Part shown: positions 1-6,386 of the stretch, in pieces
Layout of the letters: each line of letters begins with the position of its first letter
Position numbering within the stretch: position 1 is the first letter of the stretch
Assembly: GCA_030428405.1 (NCBI GenBank)
Contig: JAUIEH010000023.1
Span: 1 to 14,281 of the forward strand
Source of the DNA: Alphaproteobacteria bacterium
Lineage (GTDB): Bacteria > Pseudomonadota > Alphaproteobacteria > Caulobacterales > Maricaulaceae
Length of the DNA: 14,281 nt
Direction of reading: 5' to 3'
Position numbers and translations under genes: made by a program
The notes under the pieces: model-generated
Database searches by the model: none
What the model was told of the DNA's origin: nothing
The model's input: only the letters and a program-made list of their open reading frames with translations

Positions 1-43
1 CGATCGCGGATGTGCGCTCCAGAGGGAGACGTTCAAAGCTCAT
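1..43 (-). CDS. Possible 5' end of a leftward gene running off the left edge
   Basis: An ATG on the minus strand (complement of 41-43) opens a frame reading MSFERLPLERTSAI to the window edge without a stop. It lies about 100 bases beyond the DUF6460 stop in the same direction, after a pair of palindromes that could separate two transcripts. No clear Shine-Dalgarno sequence precedes it (GAGCG at best), and 14 open codons can occur by chance. I cannot assign a product. This is a guess from position and plausible codon use only. Confidence 0.22.
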   Translation of the reverse strand, partial: MSFERLPLERTSAI

Positions 44-105
44 TACGACGCTCAGCGGCCGATGAATTACGCCGCATATTGGCGCCACTGCGTGAACGTC
101 GAGTT

Positions 106-141
106 TAGCGTTATGCTTAACGCTGCAATCGCGATTGCAGC
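106..141. repeat. Two interlocking palindromes, possible terminator or operator
   Basis: Bases 122-141 form a perfect 20-base palindrome, GCTGCAATCGCGATTGCAGC, immediately after the stop codon of the leftward DUF6460 gene. It overlaps by three bases a second inverted repeat: AGCGTTA (107-113), a TGCT loop, then TAACGCT (118-124), extendable by one T-G wobble pair. The two stems share 122-124, so they cannot both form fully. Position suggests transcription termination for the leftward gene, but there is no U-rich tail, so an operator for a gene to the left is equally possible. Confidence 0.45.
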
Positions 142-456
142 CTAGTCGTCATTGCGCGGGAACATCGCGCCCAATACCCGGAAAAACACCCAGATCGGCA
201 CGACGATGACGGCGCCGAAAACGACGTAGCGCACCGCGCGTTGCAGCGTGGGACCCAGCTCGCCGAAAGCGTCCGCGATGGCGCCGAAGAAATCGGTCCA
301 AAGCCGGGCCGGATCGACGCCGAACAGGCTCAACACCACGCCGACAATGGCCGAAGCGATCACCAGTCTCAGCAGGTCGCCGCTCGAAACGGCGGTCAAC
401 CGGCGTCCGAACCCTTCGGCTCGGGCTCTGCGTCTGGGAGGGGTTTCTTCACTCAT
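142..456 (-). CDS. DUF6460-type small membrane protein
   Basis: A 104-aa protein of unknown molecular function resembling the alphaproteobacterial DUF6460 family. After a basic, Arg-rich cytoplasmic start (PRRRARAEGFGRR) there are two hydrophobic segments, about residues 29-46 (LLRLVIASAIVGVVLSLFG) and 74-99 (VRYVVFGAVIVVPIWVFF). The 'VxLSLFGVDP' turn and the second helix with 'FGAVIVVPIW' are what I recognise from the family; both are seen directly, the family name is from memory. Length is normal for it. The only SD-like element is a weak AGGT about 12 bases upstream. It lies 75 bases downstream of the MscS channel stop in the same direction, so cotranscription is possible, though a hairpin sits between them. 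Some databases label such proteins 'integrase'; nothing here supports that. Confidence 0.75.
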   Translation of the reverse strand: MSEETPPRRRARAEGFGRRLTAVSSGDLLRLVIASAIVGVVLSLFGVDPARLWTDFFGAIADAFGELGPTLQRAVRYVVFGAVIVVPIWVFFRVLGAMFPRNDD

Positions 457-487
457 GGATTAGCTTTTACCTGACCCGCGCGCCGAG

Positions 488-510
488 GCGAAGCCTGTAA
501 ACAGGCTCGC
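488..510 (-). terminator. Hairpin between MscS and DUF6460 genes (weak terminator candidate)
   Basis: AGCCTG (492-497), loop TAAA, CAGGCT (502-507) form a 6-bp stem, extended by GCG/CGC (488-490 with 508-510) across a single bulged A at 491. It lies 22 bases past the MscS stop in the leftward direction. No run of U follows on the minus strand, so it may only attenuate transcription or stabilise the 3' end of the upstream message. Confidence 0.3.
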
Positions 511-531
511 CCGGCATGGGGGGCGTCAAGC

Positions 532-1371
532 TCAAGCGTCGTCCGCCGCAGCGTCTTTGCGAACAATCGTTTGATGCGGATAAGGGATTTCGACGCCGGC
601 GGCGTCCAGCGCTTCTTTGATGGCGCGTGTGAGACCGAACTTGGCTTCCCAGAAATCGGGCTGCATCGCCCAGGCGCGCAGCTGAAGATTGACGGAGCTG
701 TCGGCGAGTTCGACGACCCGGACCCAAGGCTCGGCAGGCTCATTGATGATCAGCGCGTTATCGCGCGCGACTTTCAACACGGTGTCGATGGCCGTCTCAA
801 TGTCGTCGTCATAGGAGATGCCGACGGTGATATCCATTCGCCGGCGGTCGTGCGCCGAATAGTTTGTGATCGCCGAGCCCCAGGCCTCGCCGTTGGGAAC
901 GATGATCTTGATGTTCTGCGGCGTGTTCAGCTCGGTCGAGACGAGATTGATGTCCTTCACCGTGCCGGAATTGTCGCCGATATCGACGAAGTCGCCCAGC
1001 TTGTAGGGGCGGAAGAACACGATCATGACGCCCGCTGCGACATTGCCGAGCACGCCTTGCAGCGCAAAGCCGACGGCCAGCGTGGCGGCGCCGAGGACGG
1101 CGACGAGCGAGGTCGCCTCAAAGCCGAAGCGTTGCAGGACGGCGATGATGACGACCGTGAGGATGGCGTAGCGCGCGATGGACGCGAAAAAGCTGCCCAG
1201 AGTGTCGTCGATGCGCTCGCTTGAAGTTGCGCGTTTACGGATGAACGTGGCGGCGACGCCGGCGAACCAGAAACCGACGACAAGAAAGATCGCGGCCATC
1301 ACCGCATTGGCCAGCAAAGGCGCGAGCCCGTCTAGGCTGCTCGGCAGAAATTCTCGGAACAGGGATTCCAT
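532..1371 (-). CDS. Small-conductance mechanosensitive channel, MscS family
   Basis: A 279-aa MscS-type inner-membrane channel that opens under membrane tension to release solutes during hypo-osmotic shock. TM1 is at about residues 20-43 and TM2 at about 61-80. The pore-lining TM3 at 88-120 carries the Ala/Gly-rich packing pattern VLGAATLAVGFALQGVLGN, then FFRPYKLGDFV and the beta domain (TVKDINLVSTEL, IIVPNGEAW) with NYS. The C-terminal alpha/beta vestibule ends with the usual IPYPHQTI. Length matches E. coli MscS (286 aa). I chose the internal ATG at 1371 because a full AGGAGGA (1376-1382) sits four bases upstream; an in-frame ATG at 1437 would add 22 Arg-rich residues of non-family type and span that SD. 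The gene lies 179 bases downstream of the ligase homologue and may have its own promoter there, but I could not find a convincing one. The family call is firm; gating properties cannot be read from sequence. Confidence 0.96.
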   Translation of the reverse strand: MESLFREFLPSSLDGLAPLLANAVMAAIFLVVGFWFAGVAATFIRKRATSSERIDDTLGSFFASIARYAILTVVIIAVLQRFGFEATSLVAVLGAATLAVGFALQGVLGNVAAGVMIVFFRPYKLGDFVDIGDNSGTVKDINLVSTELNTPQNIKIIVPNGEAWGSAITNYSAHDRRRMDITVGISYDDDIETAIDTVLKVARDNALIINEPAEPWVRVVELADSSVNLQLRAWAMQPDFWEAKFGLTRAIKEALDAAGVEIPYPHQTIVRKDAAADDA

Positions 1372-1375
1372 GTCG

Positions 1376-1382
1376 TCCTCCT
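1376..1382 (-). promoter_or_regulatory. Strong Shine-Dalgarno site fixing the MscS start
   Basis: The minus strand reads AGGAGGA here, four bases before the ATG at 1371. It is one of the strongest ribosome-binding sites in the window and decides between that start and the longer frame beginning at 1437. Confidence 0.85.
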
Positions 1383-1407
1383 GGCGTTCGACCGCGTGGC
1401 GTTGCGC

Positions 1408-1424
1408 GTTTCGCCGAGCGAAAC
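1408..1424 (-). repeat. Perfect 7-bp hairpin upstream of the MscS gene
   Basis: GTTTCGC (1408-1414), three-base loop, GCGAAAC (1418-1424). On the minus strand this lies 36 bases before the MscS start and about 126 bases after the ligase stop. There is no U tract. It may be a leader structure or a 3' structure for the ligase message. The rest of 1372-1550 shows no recognisable site. Confidence 0.3.
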
Positions 1425-1550
1425 TGACACGACGCATCTGTGATTTTTACCGTGCACAAATCAACAGAGCTCACATGAACTTAGGCCCTGCATGTGCCGT
1501 GAAGAGCGGCGAGGATAGGCGATTCTCTCTCGCGCAGCGGCGTGGCGGGC

Positions 1551-3149
1551 TCAGTCTTTGTGGGCGGGCGCCAATGCGCTTAAAGCGCTAATATCCGCTG
1601 CTGCGCCAGGCGTTTTGTCCAGGAGCAGCCGCGTAACGCGCGCTTCGCGCAGGGCAAGGCCAGCTTTCCGGCGCGCGGCGTGCTCCACAGCTTTGAACGA
1701 TAGCTCAACGACCAGACCGGCGTCCTCGCTGGCGGCTAGCGATCGCACGGGTCCGAAGCGCTCCACCGTGTTGGCGCGCGCATAGCTGTGGATTTCAGCG
1801 ATTTCCTCCTCGCTCAGCGCGTTGTCCGCCTTGCCGACAGGCACGAGCACGCGCGCGCCGTCAGCATGCGTCCAGACGCCGAGCGTGAATTGCTCCACAG
1901 CACCCGGAGCGGCTTGTTCGACATAGAGCAGGACGGCATCGACGACATGGGGGGCGCCGCGCTGACGCAACCAGTCATCCGTTCGCCGCCCTGCGAAATA
2001 GGTCCCGTCCCAGCGCTTGAGAATGATCCCGTCGCTGGGCGCTTCGTCCTGCGCGGCGCGCGCGGCGCGTAAGTCGTCGAGGTCGGAAAATGCGATTAGT
2101 CGCGACAGCCGAACGCGCACGCTTTGCGCTTCCGACAAGAGTTGTTCGAGATGCGCGCGCCGCTCACGCAACGGCGCATCACGCAGATCGCTTCCGTCGA
2201 GCGCAAGAAGATCGAAGGCGATGAAGGAAGCGGGCTGCGCGCGCGCTTGCTTCAATGTGATGGATTTGCGTTTCAGGCGGGCTTCAAGTGCAGCATACGG
2301 AGCAGGCGAGCCATTGCGGTCGTGCAGGATCAAGACGCCGTCCATGCAGGCGTCGCGCGCGAATGCGTCGGCGAGTTCCGGAAACGCTTCCGTGATGTCG
2401 TCGCCGCCGCGCGCAAACAGCCGAAGCGCGCCATGCGCACAGACCGCCTGGACGCGCGCGCCGTCCCAATTCCACTCTGCAGCGAAGCGCTCAGGCGTGA
2501 AGGGTTCGGTCATTGCGCCAGGGTCAAAGTCACGTGCCAGCATGACGGGACGGTAGGCTTCCTCGGCATTGACGACCGGCGCGGGCGCATCCTCCGTCAG
2601 CCAGGCGAATAGCTCCGTATAGGGCGGAGACTGCGCGCTCCAGACAGCTTCCAGCTCGGTCTGCGCCTTGCCGCCCCAGACTGAAAGCGCGCGCCGCGCC
2701 TGTTTCGGCGTCAGCAATTTCGCCGCCCCGCCCGTCAGCAGTTTCAGAAACGCCCAGCGTTCATCTGTATCGAGAGCGTCGAGCAGGCGTTCGACCTGCG
2801 CGCACAGCGCTTCGCCGCGCAGTCCGCTTACCGCGTCGATAATCTCGCAGAGCTCAGGCTCGCGATTTGCGCCCGGCCGGCGCTCCCAGCTCAAAGCCAG
2901 CGTTTCAGCGAGGTCGCCGACAAAGTCATGCGACAGATCAAACAGGACGCGGTCGAGCCGGCCGTCCGCCAGAGCGCGCAATTGGGTCGCTGTCAGACGC
3001 GCAGGCTTCACCGCGCCGAGCACGGCCGCCAGAGCCCAGCCGCGCTCAGGGTCGGCGCTCTCGTTCAGAAAACGAATGAGATGGGCGCGCTTGGCCGCAG
3101 AGCTGGAAGCGTGCGTCAGGCGGTCGAGCAGCGTCGCGAAGGCTTTCAT
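1551..3149 (-). CDS. Ligase-associated DNA damage response ATP-dependent DNA ligase homologue, probably catalytically dead
   Basis: A 532-aa homologue of the bacterial 'cisplatin damage response' ATP-dependent ligase, full length for the family. The N-terminal DNA-binding domain is well kept (FATLLDRL, RGWALAA, VLFDLSHDFVGDLAET at 69-83), followed by nucleotidyltransferase and OB domains. An active enzyme joins nicks through a lysyl-AMP at motif I, KxDG. Here motif I reads EWNWDG (225-230): the lysine is Asn227 (codon AAT, 2471-2469). Motif III DGE is DGV (Val272), motif IV EG is DG (Asp373, though LKR follows), motif V KWK is LRQ (394-396), and motif VI RxDK is LLDK (509-512). Surrounding family signatures survive (LEARLKRKS, FDLLALDGSDLR, TYFAGR). 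The frame is open throughout, so this is not a frameshift artefact. The partner helicase and PdeM are in this window; the exonuclease is not. No good SD precedes the ATG, and a membrane-protein gene ends 38 bases upstream. Fold and family are clear; loss of activity is inferred. Confidence 0.9.
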   Translation of the reverse strand: MKAFATLLDRLTHASSSAAKRAHLIRFLNESADPERGWALAAVLGAVKPARLTATQLRALADGRLDRVLFDLSHDFVGDLAETLALSWERRPGANREPELCEIIDAVSGLRGEALCAQVERLLDALDTDERWAFLKLLTGGAAKLLTPKQARRALSVWGGKAQTELEAVWSAQSPPYTELFAWLTEDAPAPVVNAEEAYRPVMLARDFDPGAMTEPFTPERFAAEWNWDGARVQAVCAHGALRLFARGGDDITEAFPELADAFARDACMDGVLILHDRNGSPAPYAALEARLKRKSITLKQARAQPASFIAFDLLALDGSDLRDAPLRERRAHLEQLLSEAQSVRVRLSRLIAFSDLDDLRAARAAQDEAPSDGIILKRWDGTYFAGRRTDDWLRQRGAPHVVDAVLLYVEQAAPGAVEQFTLGVWTHADGARVLVPVGKADNALSEEEIAEIHSYARANTVERFGPVRSLAASEDAGLVVELSFKAVEHAARRKAGLALREARVTRLLLDKTPGAAADISALSALAPAHKD

Positions 3150-3187
3150 CTAGGCCATGATAAGCAGGCGCGCCGGTTGCGTGCAGC

Positions 3188-3913
3188 TCAGAACGCTTCC
3201 GGCTCCATTTCGCGCAGGGTCATGATCTTCTGCCAGATCTTGCGCGAAAGGCCCGTCGTCAGATTTTCGATGTCGTTGACAGCGTTGATGACCACCGGAT
3301 CGCGCACATTTTGCGCATAAAGCGCGGCGATCTTGCTGATGAGCGAAAGCATCTCGGCGCAATAGTCGAGATAGCGCGAGAGCGGATATGCGGTCATGTC
3401 GTGGTCGGGCGAGGAGGCGGTCTTGCGCCCCGACGCCATCGCCATCGGGTCCTTGGTGAGCTGATGCATGTCCACGACATGCGCGAGCGAGCGCAGTTCG
3501 TGGATGTCTTCGAGCGCGCGTCTGCGTTTTATGCGCTCTTCCAGCGTCGTCAGGAAGAATACGCCCGCGCCCGTCAGGACCAACAGGTTCACAAGCGCTT
3601 CGACGGCGGAGATGAAGTCGAGACCGGCGGTGTTTAAGCGGTCGAGCCCGATGGCGGACATGTCGATCCAGCGCGACGCGATCGCCGAAGCAATGGCGAA
3701 GATCCCAGCGGCGATGAAGCCGGCCACGCCGAGCCGAACGAGGAAAAGCGGGCGGCTGGCGGCGCGTGCGCGTTTGCGGTCTTGCTTGGCGATGGCGAGA
3801 ACTTCAGCGGCGACTTCGCTTAATCCGCGCTCAGGAAAGCGTTCGCTCACGCGTCGGTGCAGCTGTTCCAGCGTCGCTACGATGTTGTCGGCATTGAGCG
3901 AGCGATACGGCAT
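3188..3913 (-). CDS. Conserved two-helix inner-membrane protein of unknown function
   Basis: A 241-aa protein. A basic cytoplasmic N-terminal region (RSLNADNIVATLEQLHRRVSERFPERGL) resembles a conserved group I have seen in alphaproteobacteria without a named function. Hydrophobic segments lie at about 57-79 (LFLVRLGVAGFIAAGIFAIA) and 100-121 (FISAVEALVNLLVLTGAGVF). A charged helix follows (EERIKRRRALEDIHELRSLAHVVDMHQLTKDP), then a conserved-looking C-terminal helical block (YPLSRYLDYCAEML, KIAALYAQNVRDP, LTTGLSRKIWQKIM). The cytosolic part is larger than the membrane part, so a signalling or scaffold role is possible but unproven. GGAG (3919-3922) five bases before the ATG supports the start. 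It is the first gene of a leftward run and sits directly upstream of the ligase homologue, the place where the exonuclease partner often lies; it has no nuclease motif. Confidence 0.8.
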   Translation of the reverse strand: MPYRSLNADNIVATLEQLHRRVSERFPERGLSEVAAEVLAIAKQDRKRARAASRPLFLVRLGVAGFIAAGIFAIASAIASRWIDMSAIGLDRLNTAGLDFISAVEALVNLLVLTGAGVFFLTTLEERIKRRRALEDIHELRSLAHVVDMHQLTKDPMAMASGRKTASSPDHDMTAYPLSRYLDYCAEMLSLISKIAALYAQNVRDPVVINAVNDIENLTTGLSRKIWQKIMTLREMEPEAF

Positions 3914-4051
3914 GGGCGCTCCGGCAGGACGGATTGACTTGGACTCTGGCGGCTATTTCTGACGATTTCGCGGCGTGCGCGCGTCAGCGTTGAGGCTCTG
4001 CGCTGGTCATCGCGCAACAATCTGCGCTAGGTCGTCAAGACCGAAAATTAT

Positions 4052-4068
4052 TGCGGCGAGACGCCGCA
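4052..4068. repeat. Perfect 7-bp hairpin just before the AbgT gene
   Basis: TGCGGCG (4052-4058), loop AGA, CGCCGCA (4062-4068), ending five bases before the GGGGAGG ribosome-binding site. On the plus strand it would fold in the 5' leader of the transporter mRNA. On the minus strand it is followed by ATAATTTT, so it resembles a weak terminator for antisense transcription leaving the transporter gene. The rest of the divergent gap 3914-4051 shows no convincing promoter pair. Confidence 0.4.
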
Positions 4069-4072
4069 GGCT

Positions 4073-4079
4073 GGGGAGG
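4073..4079 (+). promoter_or_regulatory. Shine-Dalgarno site of the AbgT gene
   Basis: GGGGAGG lies one base before ATG 4081 and four bases before ATG 4084, in the tandem ATGATG. Spacing favours 4084. It also argues against the in-frame TTG at 4051, whose extension would carry this SD inside the coding region. Confidence 0.7.
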
Positions 4080-4083
4080 CATG

Positions 4084-5706
4084 ATGGCCGATCAGGGCTC
4101 AGGCGGCGTCGAGCGCGCGCGCGGAATTCTTGGATTTGTCGAGCGCGCGGGCAATCGCCTGCCGGACCCGGCGATGATCTTTCTCTATCTCATCATCGCG
4201 CTCGCCCTGTTCAGCGCCGTTGCGGCCTTTCTGAATTACGGCGTCACCCTCGGCCCTGACGTGCTTGCGGGCATGAGCGACGCCCAGCGCGCGCGCTTTG
4301 GCATCACCGATGACGGAGTGATTTCCGCCGTTTCGATGTTCAGCGCGGAAAACATTCAGCGCTTGCTCGTTGAAATGCCTGCGACCTTCACGCACTTCCA
4401 TCCGCTTGGATATGTGCTTGTCGTCATGCTCGGCGCCGGCGTCGCCGAGCGCGCGGGCCTGTTCGGCACCGCCATGCGCGCCGGCGTGCGCAATGCGCCG
4501 AAATTCCTGCTTACGCCGGTCGTGGCCTTCATCGCCATGTCGGGCAATCACGCAGCCGACGCCGCCTATGTCGTGCTGATCCCGCTTGCGGGCGTTCTCT
4601 ATGCCGCCGTCGGCCGTCACCCCATCGCCGGCATCGCCGCCGCCTTCGCCGGCGTATCGGGCGGGTTCTCGGCGAATTTCGCGCCGGGTCAGCTCGACGC
4701 GTTATTGTTCGGCATCACCGAAGCCGGCGCCGTCATTCTGCAGGAAGACTGGCAGGTCAATTTCGCCGGCAACTGGTATTTCATCGCCGTGCTCATGTTC
4801 ATCTATCTGCCGGTGATCTGGTTCGTCACCGACAAGATCATCGAGCCGCGGCTCGGACCCTGGACGGGCGGGGCGGTCGCCGGCTCGACCGACGCCGATG
4901 ACGACCCCGATGCGCCGCTGACGGACGGACAGAAAAAGGGGCTGCGCCGCGCCGGCATCGCCGTGCTTCTGGTTGCAGGCTTGTGGGTGTTCATCACGAT
5001 TGGTCCGGGTACTCCCTTAATGGACGATGACGCCGACGGGCTGGTCTCGCAGCTTGCGCCACTGTTCCGTTCGCTTGTGGCCGGGTTCCTGATCTTGTTC
5101 CTCGCGGCCGGCGTGGCGTATGGAACCGCGGCGGGCACGATCCGCAACCATCGCGACGTCGTCGGCATGATGAGCGGCGCAATGGCGGACCTGGCTTACT
5201 ACCTGGTCCTGGCGTTCGCGGCCGCGCATTTCGTGGCGATGTTCAATTGGTCCAATCTCGGTCTCATCTTCGCGGTGCAGGGCGCAGACGCGATTGAGAG
5301 CTCGGGCCTGCCCACGCCGGCGCTCCTGGCGTTGCTCGTGATCCTTGCGGGGACGATCAATCTGTTCGTCGGATCAGCCAGCGCCAAATGGGCGCTGCTC
5401 GCGCCGATCCTTGTGCCGATGTTCATGCTGCTCAATGTCTCGCCGGAAGCGGTGACGGCGGCTTATCGTGTCGGAGATTCAGCGACAAATATCATCACGC
5501 CGCTGATGGTCTATTTCCCGCTGATCCTGACTTTCGCACAGCGCTGGACGCCCGGCTTCGGCCTCGGCAGCCTGACCGCGACCATGCTGCCATATTCGAT
5601 ATGGCTCCTGGTCTCGGGCGTTCTCTTGACGATTGGCTGGGTCTATCTCGGTCTGCCGCTTGGTCCGGGTGCGGAAGTCGTCTACACGCCGCCGGCTGCG
5701 CCATAG
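4084..5706 (+). CDS. AbgT family transporter
   Basis: A 540-aa polytopic inner-membrane protein of the AbgT family (E. coli AbgT imports p-aminobenzoyl-glutamate, a folate breakdown product; Neisseria MtrF and Alcanivorax YdaH also export sulfonamides). It starts with the family's cytoplasmic opening FVERAGNRLPDP. Further signatures are HFHPLGYVLVVMLGAGVAERAGLF (split over a helix boundary), the re-entrant-type segment SGNHAADAAYVVLIPLAG, GGFSANFAPGQLDALLFGIT, NLFVGSASAKWALLAPI and GDSATNIITPLMVYFP. About a dozen hydrophobic segments are visible, and length is typical (about 510-550 aa). The start is chosen from ATGATG at 4081/4084 by SD spacing; 4081 would add one Met. The gene stands alone, divergent from the two-helix membrane protein and convergent with the DUF6438 lipoprotein four bases beyond its stop, leaving no room for a dedicated terminator. 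Family is certain; substrate and direction are not. Confidence 0.95.
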   Translation: MADQGSGGVERARGILGFVERAGNRLPDPAMIFLYLIIALALFSAVAAFLNYGVTLGPDVLAGMSDAQRARFGITDDGVISAVSMFSAENIQRLLVEMPATFTHFHPLGYVLVVMLGAGVAERAGLFGTAMRAGVRNAPKFLLTPVVAFIAMSGNHAADAAYVVLIPLAGVLYAAVGRHPIAGIAAAFAGVSGGFSANFAPGQLDALLFGITEAGAVILQEDWQVNFAGNWYFIAVLMFIYLPVIWFVTDKIIEPRLGPWTGGAVAGSTDADDDPDAPLTDGQKKGLRRAGIAVLLVAGLWVFITIGPGTPLMDDDADGLVSQLAPLFRSLVAGFLILFLAAGVAYGTAAGTIRNHRDVVGMMSGAMADLAYYLVLAFAAAHFVAMFNWSNLGLIFAVQGADAIESSGLPTPALLALLVILAGTINLFVGSASAKWALLAPILVPMFMLLNVSPEAVTAAYRVGDSATNIITPLMVYFPLILTFAQRWTPGFGLGSLTATMLPYSIWLLVSGVLLTIGWVYLGLPLGPGAEVVYTPPAAP

Positions 5707-5710
5707 CGGC

Positions 5711-6247
5711 TCAGCTCCGGTCAAGCCCGATCGGCGCGCCGTTGCGCTCCAGCGCGAGCAGGAGACGGGCGACAGCGCGCAGGGCGGCGGTCGAAGTCGG
5801 GCCGCCGCAGCCGCCATAAATGTTCAAAGCGCCGCGCCGCGCGCCTAGCGCGAACGAGATTTCATAGCTCGGCATATTGGTCGCTTCGTAGTAGCAAAGC
5901 GGCGAGGCGCCGGGCTGGATCTCACCCAGCGACAGCTGACGCTGATTGGCCAGAACCACGCGCGAGAGATCGGCGAAAGCGTCCGGACCGAGCTGCAGCA
6001 CATGCGCGCCCTCAAGCGCGACATTTTCCGCGCCAAGCCAGCGCGTGTCGCCTGTCGCGGTGACCCGCGCCTCAAAGGCGGGACATGCGCCATCACAGGG
6101 CCGCATCGCGATCGCAATGAAATCGTCCGCGCGAACGGGCGCTCCGGCAGGGGGCGGCGTCGCCTCGAAGCGGGCTTGCGCGTGCGGCGGTTGGGTGGCG
6201 CAGGCGCTCAGCGCCGCGGAAACGATCAGAAGAAGGAATAGTCGCAT
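5711..6247 (-). CDS. DUF6438 domain lipoprotein
   Basis: A 178-aa predicted lipoprotein. Residues 1-16 are a type II signal peptide (MRLFLLLIVSAALSAC) with lipobox LSAC. Cys16 would be lipidated, and Ala at +2 favours the outer membrane by the E. coli rule. The mature part contains the DUF6438 pattern: a short strand, then RPCDGACPAFEARVTATGDTRW, where paired cysteines flank GA as in the 'CxGxCP' signature, and later a Cys-containing YGGCGGPTST region. Two further Cys in this exported domain suggest disulfides. Function of the family is unknown. GGGGG (6255-6259) seven bases before the ATG serves as SD. The gap 6248-6386 upstream holds no clear promoter. Its 3' end nearly touches that of the AbgT gene. 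Confidence 0.85.
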   Translation of the reverse strand: MRLFLLLIVSAALSACATQPPHAQARFEATPPPAGAPVRADDFIAIAMRPCDGACPAFEARVTATGDTRWLGAENVALEGAHVLQLGPDAFADLSRVVLANQRQLSLGEIQPGASPLCYYEATNMPSYEISFALGARRGALNIYGGCGGPTSTAALRAVARLLLALERNGAPIGLDRS

Positions 6248-6347
6248 GACAGCGCCCCCGAAGCTGGCGGACGCCGTAAGCGATTCCTGGCGCAGGCGCG
6301 CCGCTCTCCTTTAACGATACGCCATCAAAACGGTAATCAGCGACTGC

Positions 6348-6367
6348 TTTCGGCAGACGCGCCGAAA
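6348..6367 (-). terminator. Hairpin after the TauE/SafE gene (terminator candidate)
   Basis: TTTCGGC (6348-6354), loop AGACGC, GCCGAAA (6361-6367): a perfect 7-bp stem that begins about 20 bases past the permease stop in the leftward direction. A U-rich stretch (GTTTTG) occurs on the minus strand only about 15 bases later, so this is at best an imperfect intrinsic terminator for the exporter-permease pair. Confidence 0.35.
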
Positions 6368-6386
6368 TCTGCGGCCTATGACCGTT

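Noticed and set aside
571..1224. A 217-codon open frame on the plus strand
   Set aside because: It is antisense to the MscS channel; its Arg/Asp-rich translation resembles no protein and is what GC-rich third positions produce opposite a real gene.
1372..1437. N-terminal extension of the MscS gene to the ATG at 1437
   Set aside because: AGGAGGA lies four bases before the internal ATG at 1371, and the extra 22 residues are not family-like.
1551..3149. The possibility that the ligase motif losses are a frameshift or assembly artefact
   Set aside because: The changes are substitutions scattered across five motifs in one uninterrupted frame, with conserved family residues between them.
3934..3959. 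Possible promoter TTGACT ... TATTTC for the AbgT gene
   Set aside because: The spacer is only 14 bases and the -10 matches poorly, so I do not call it.
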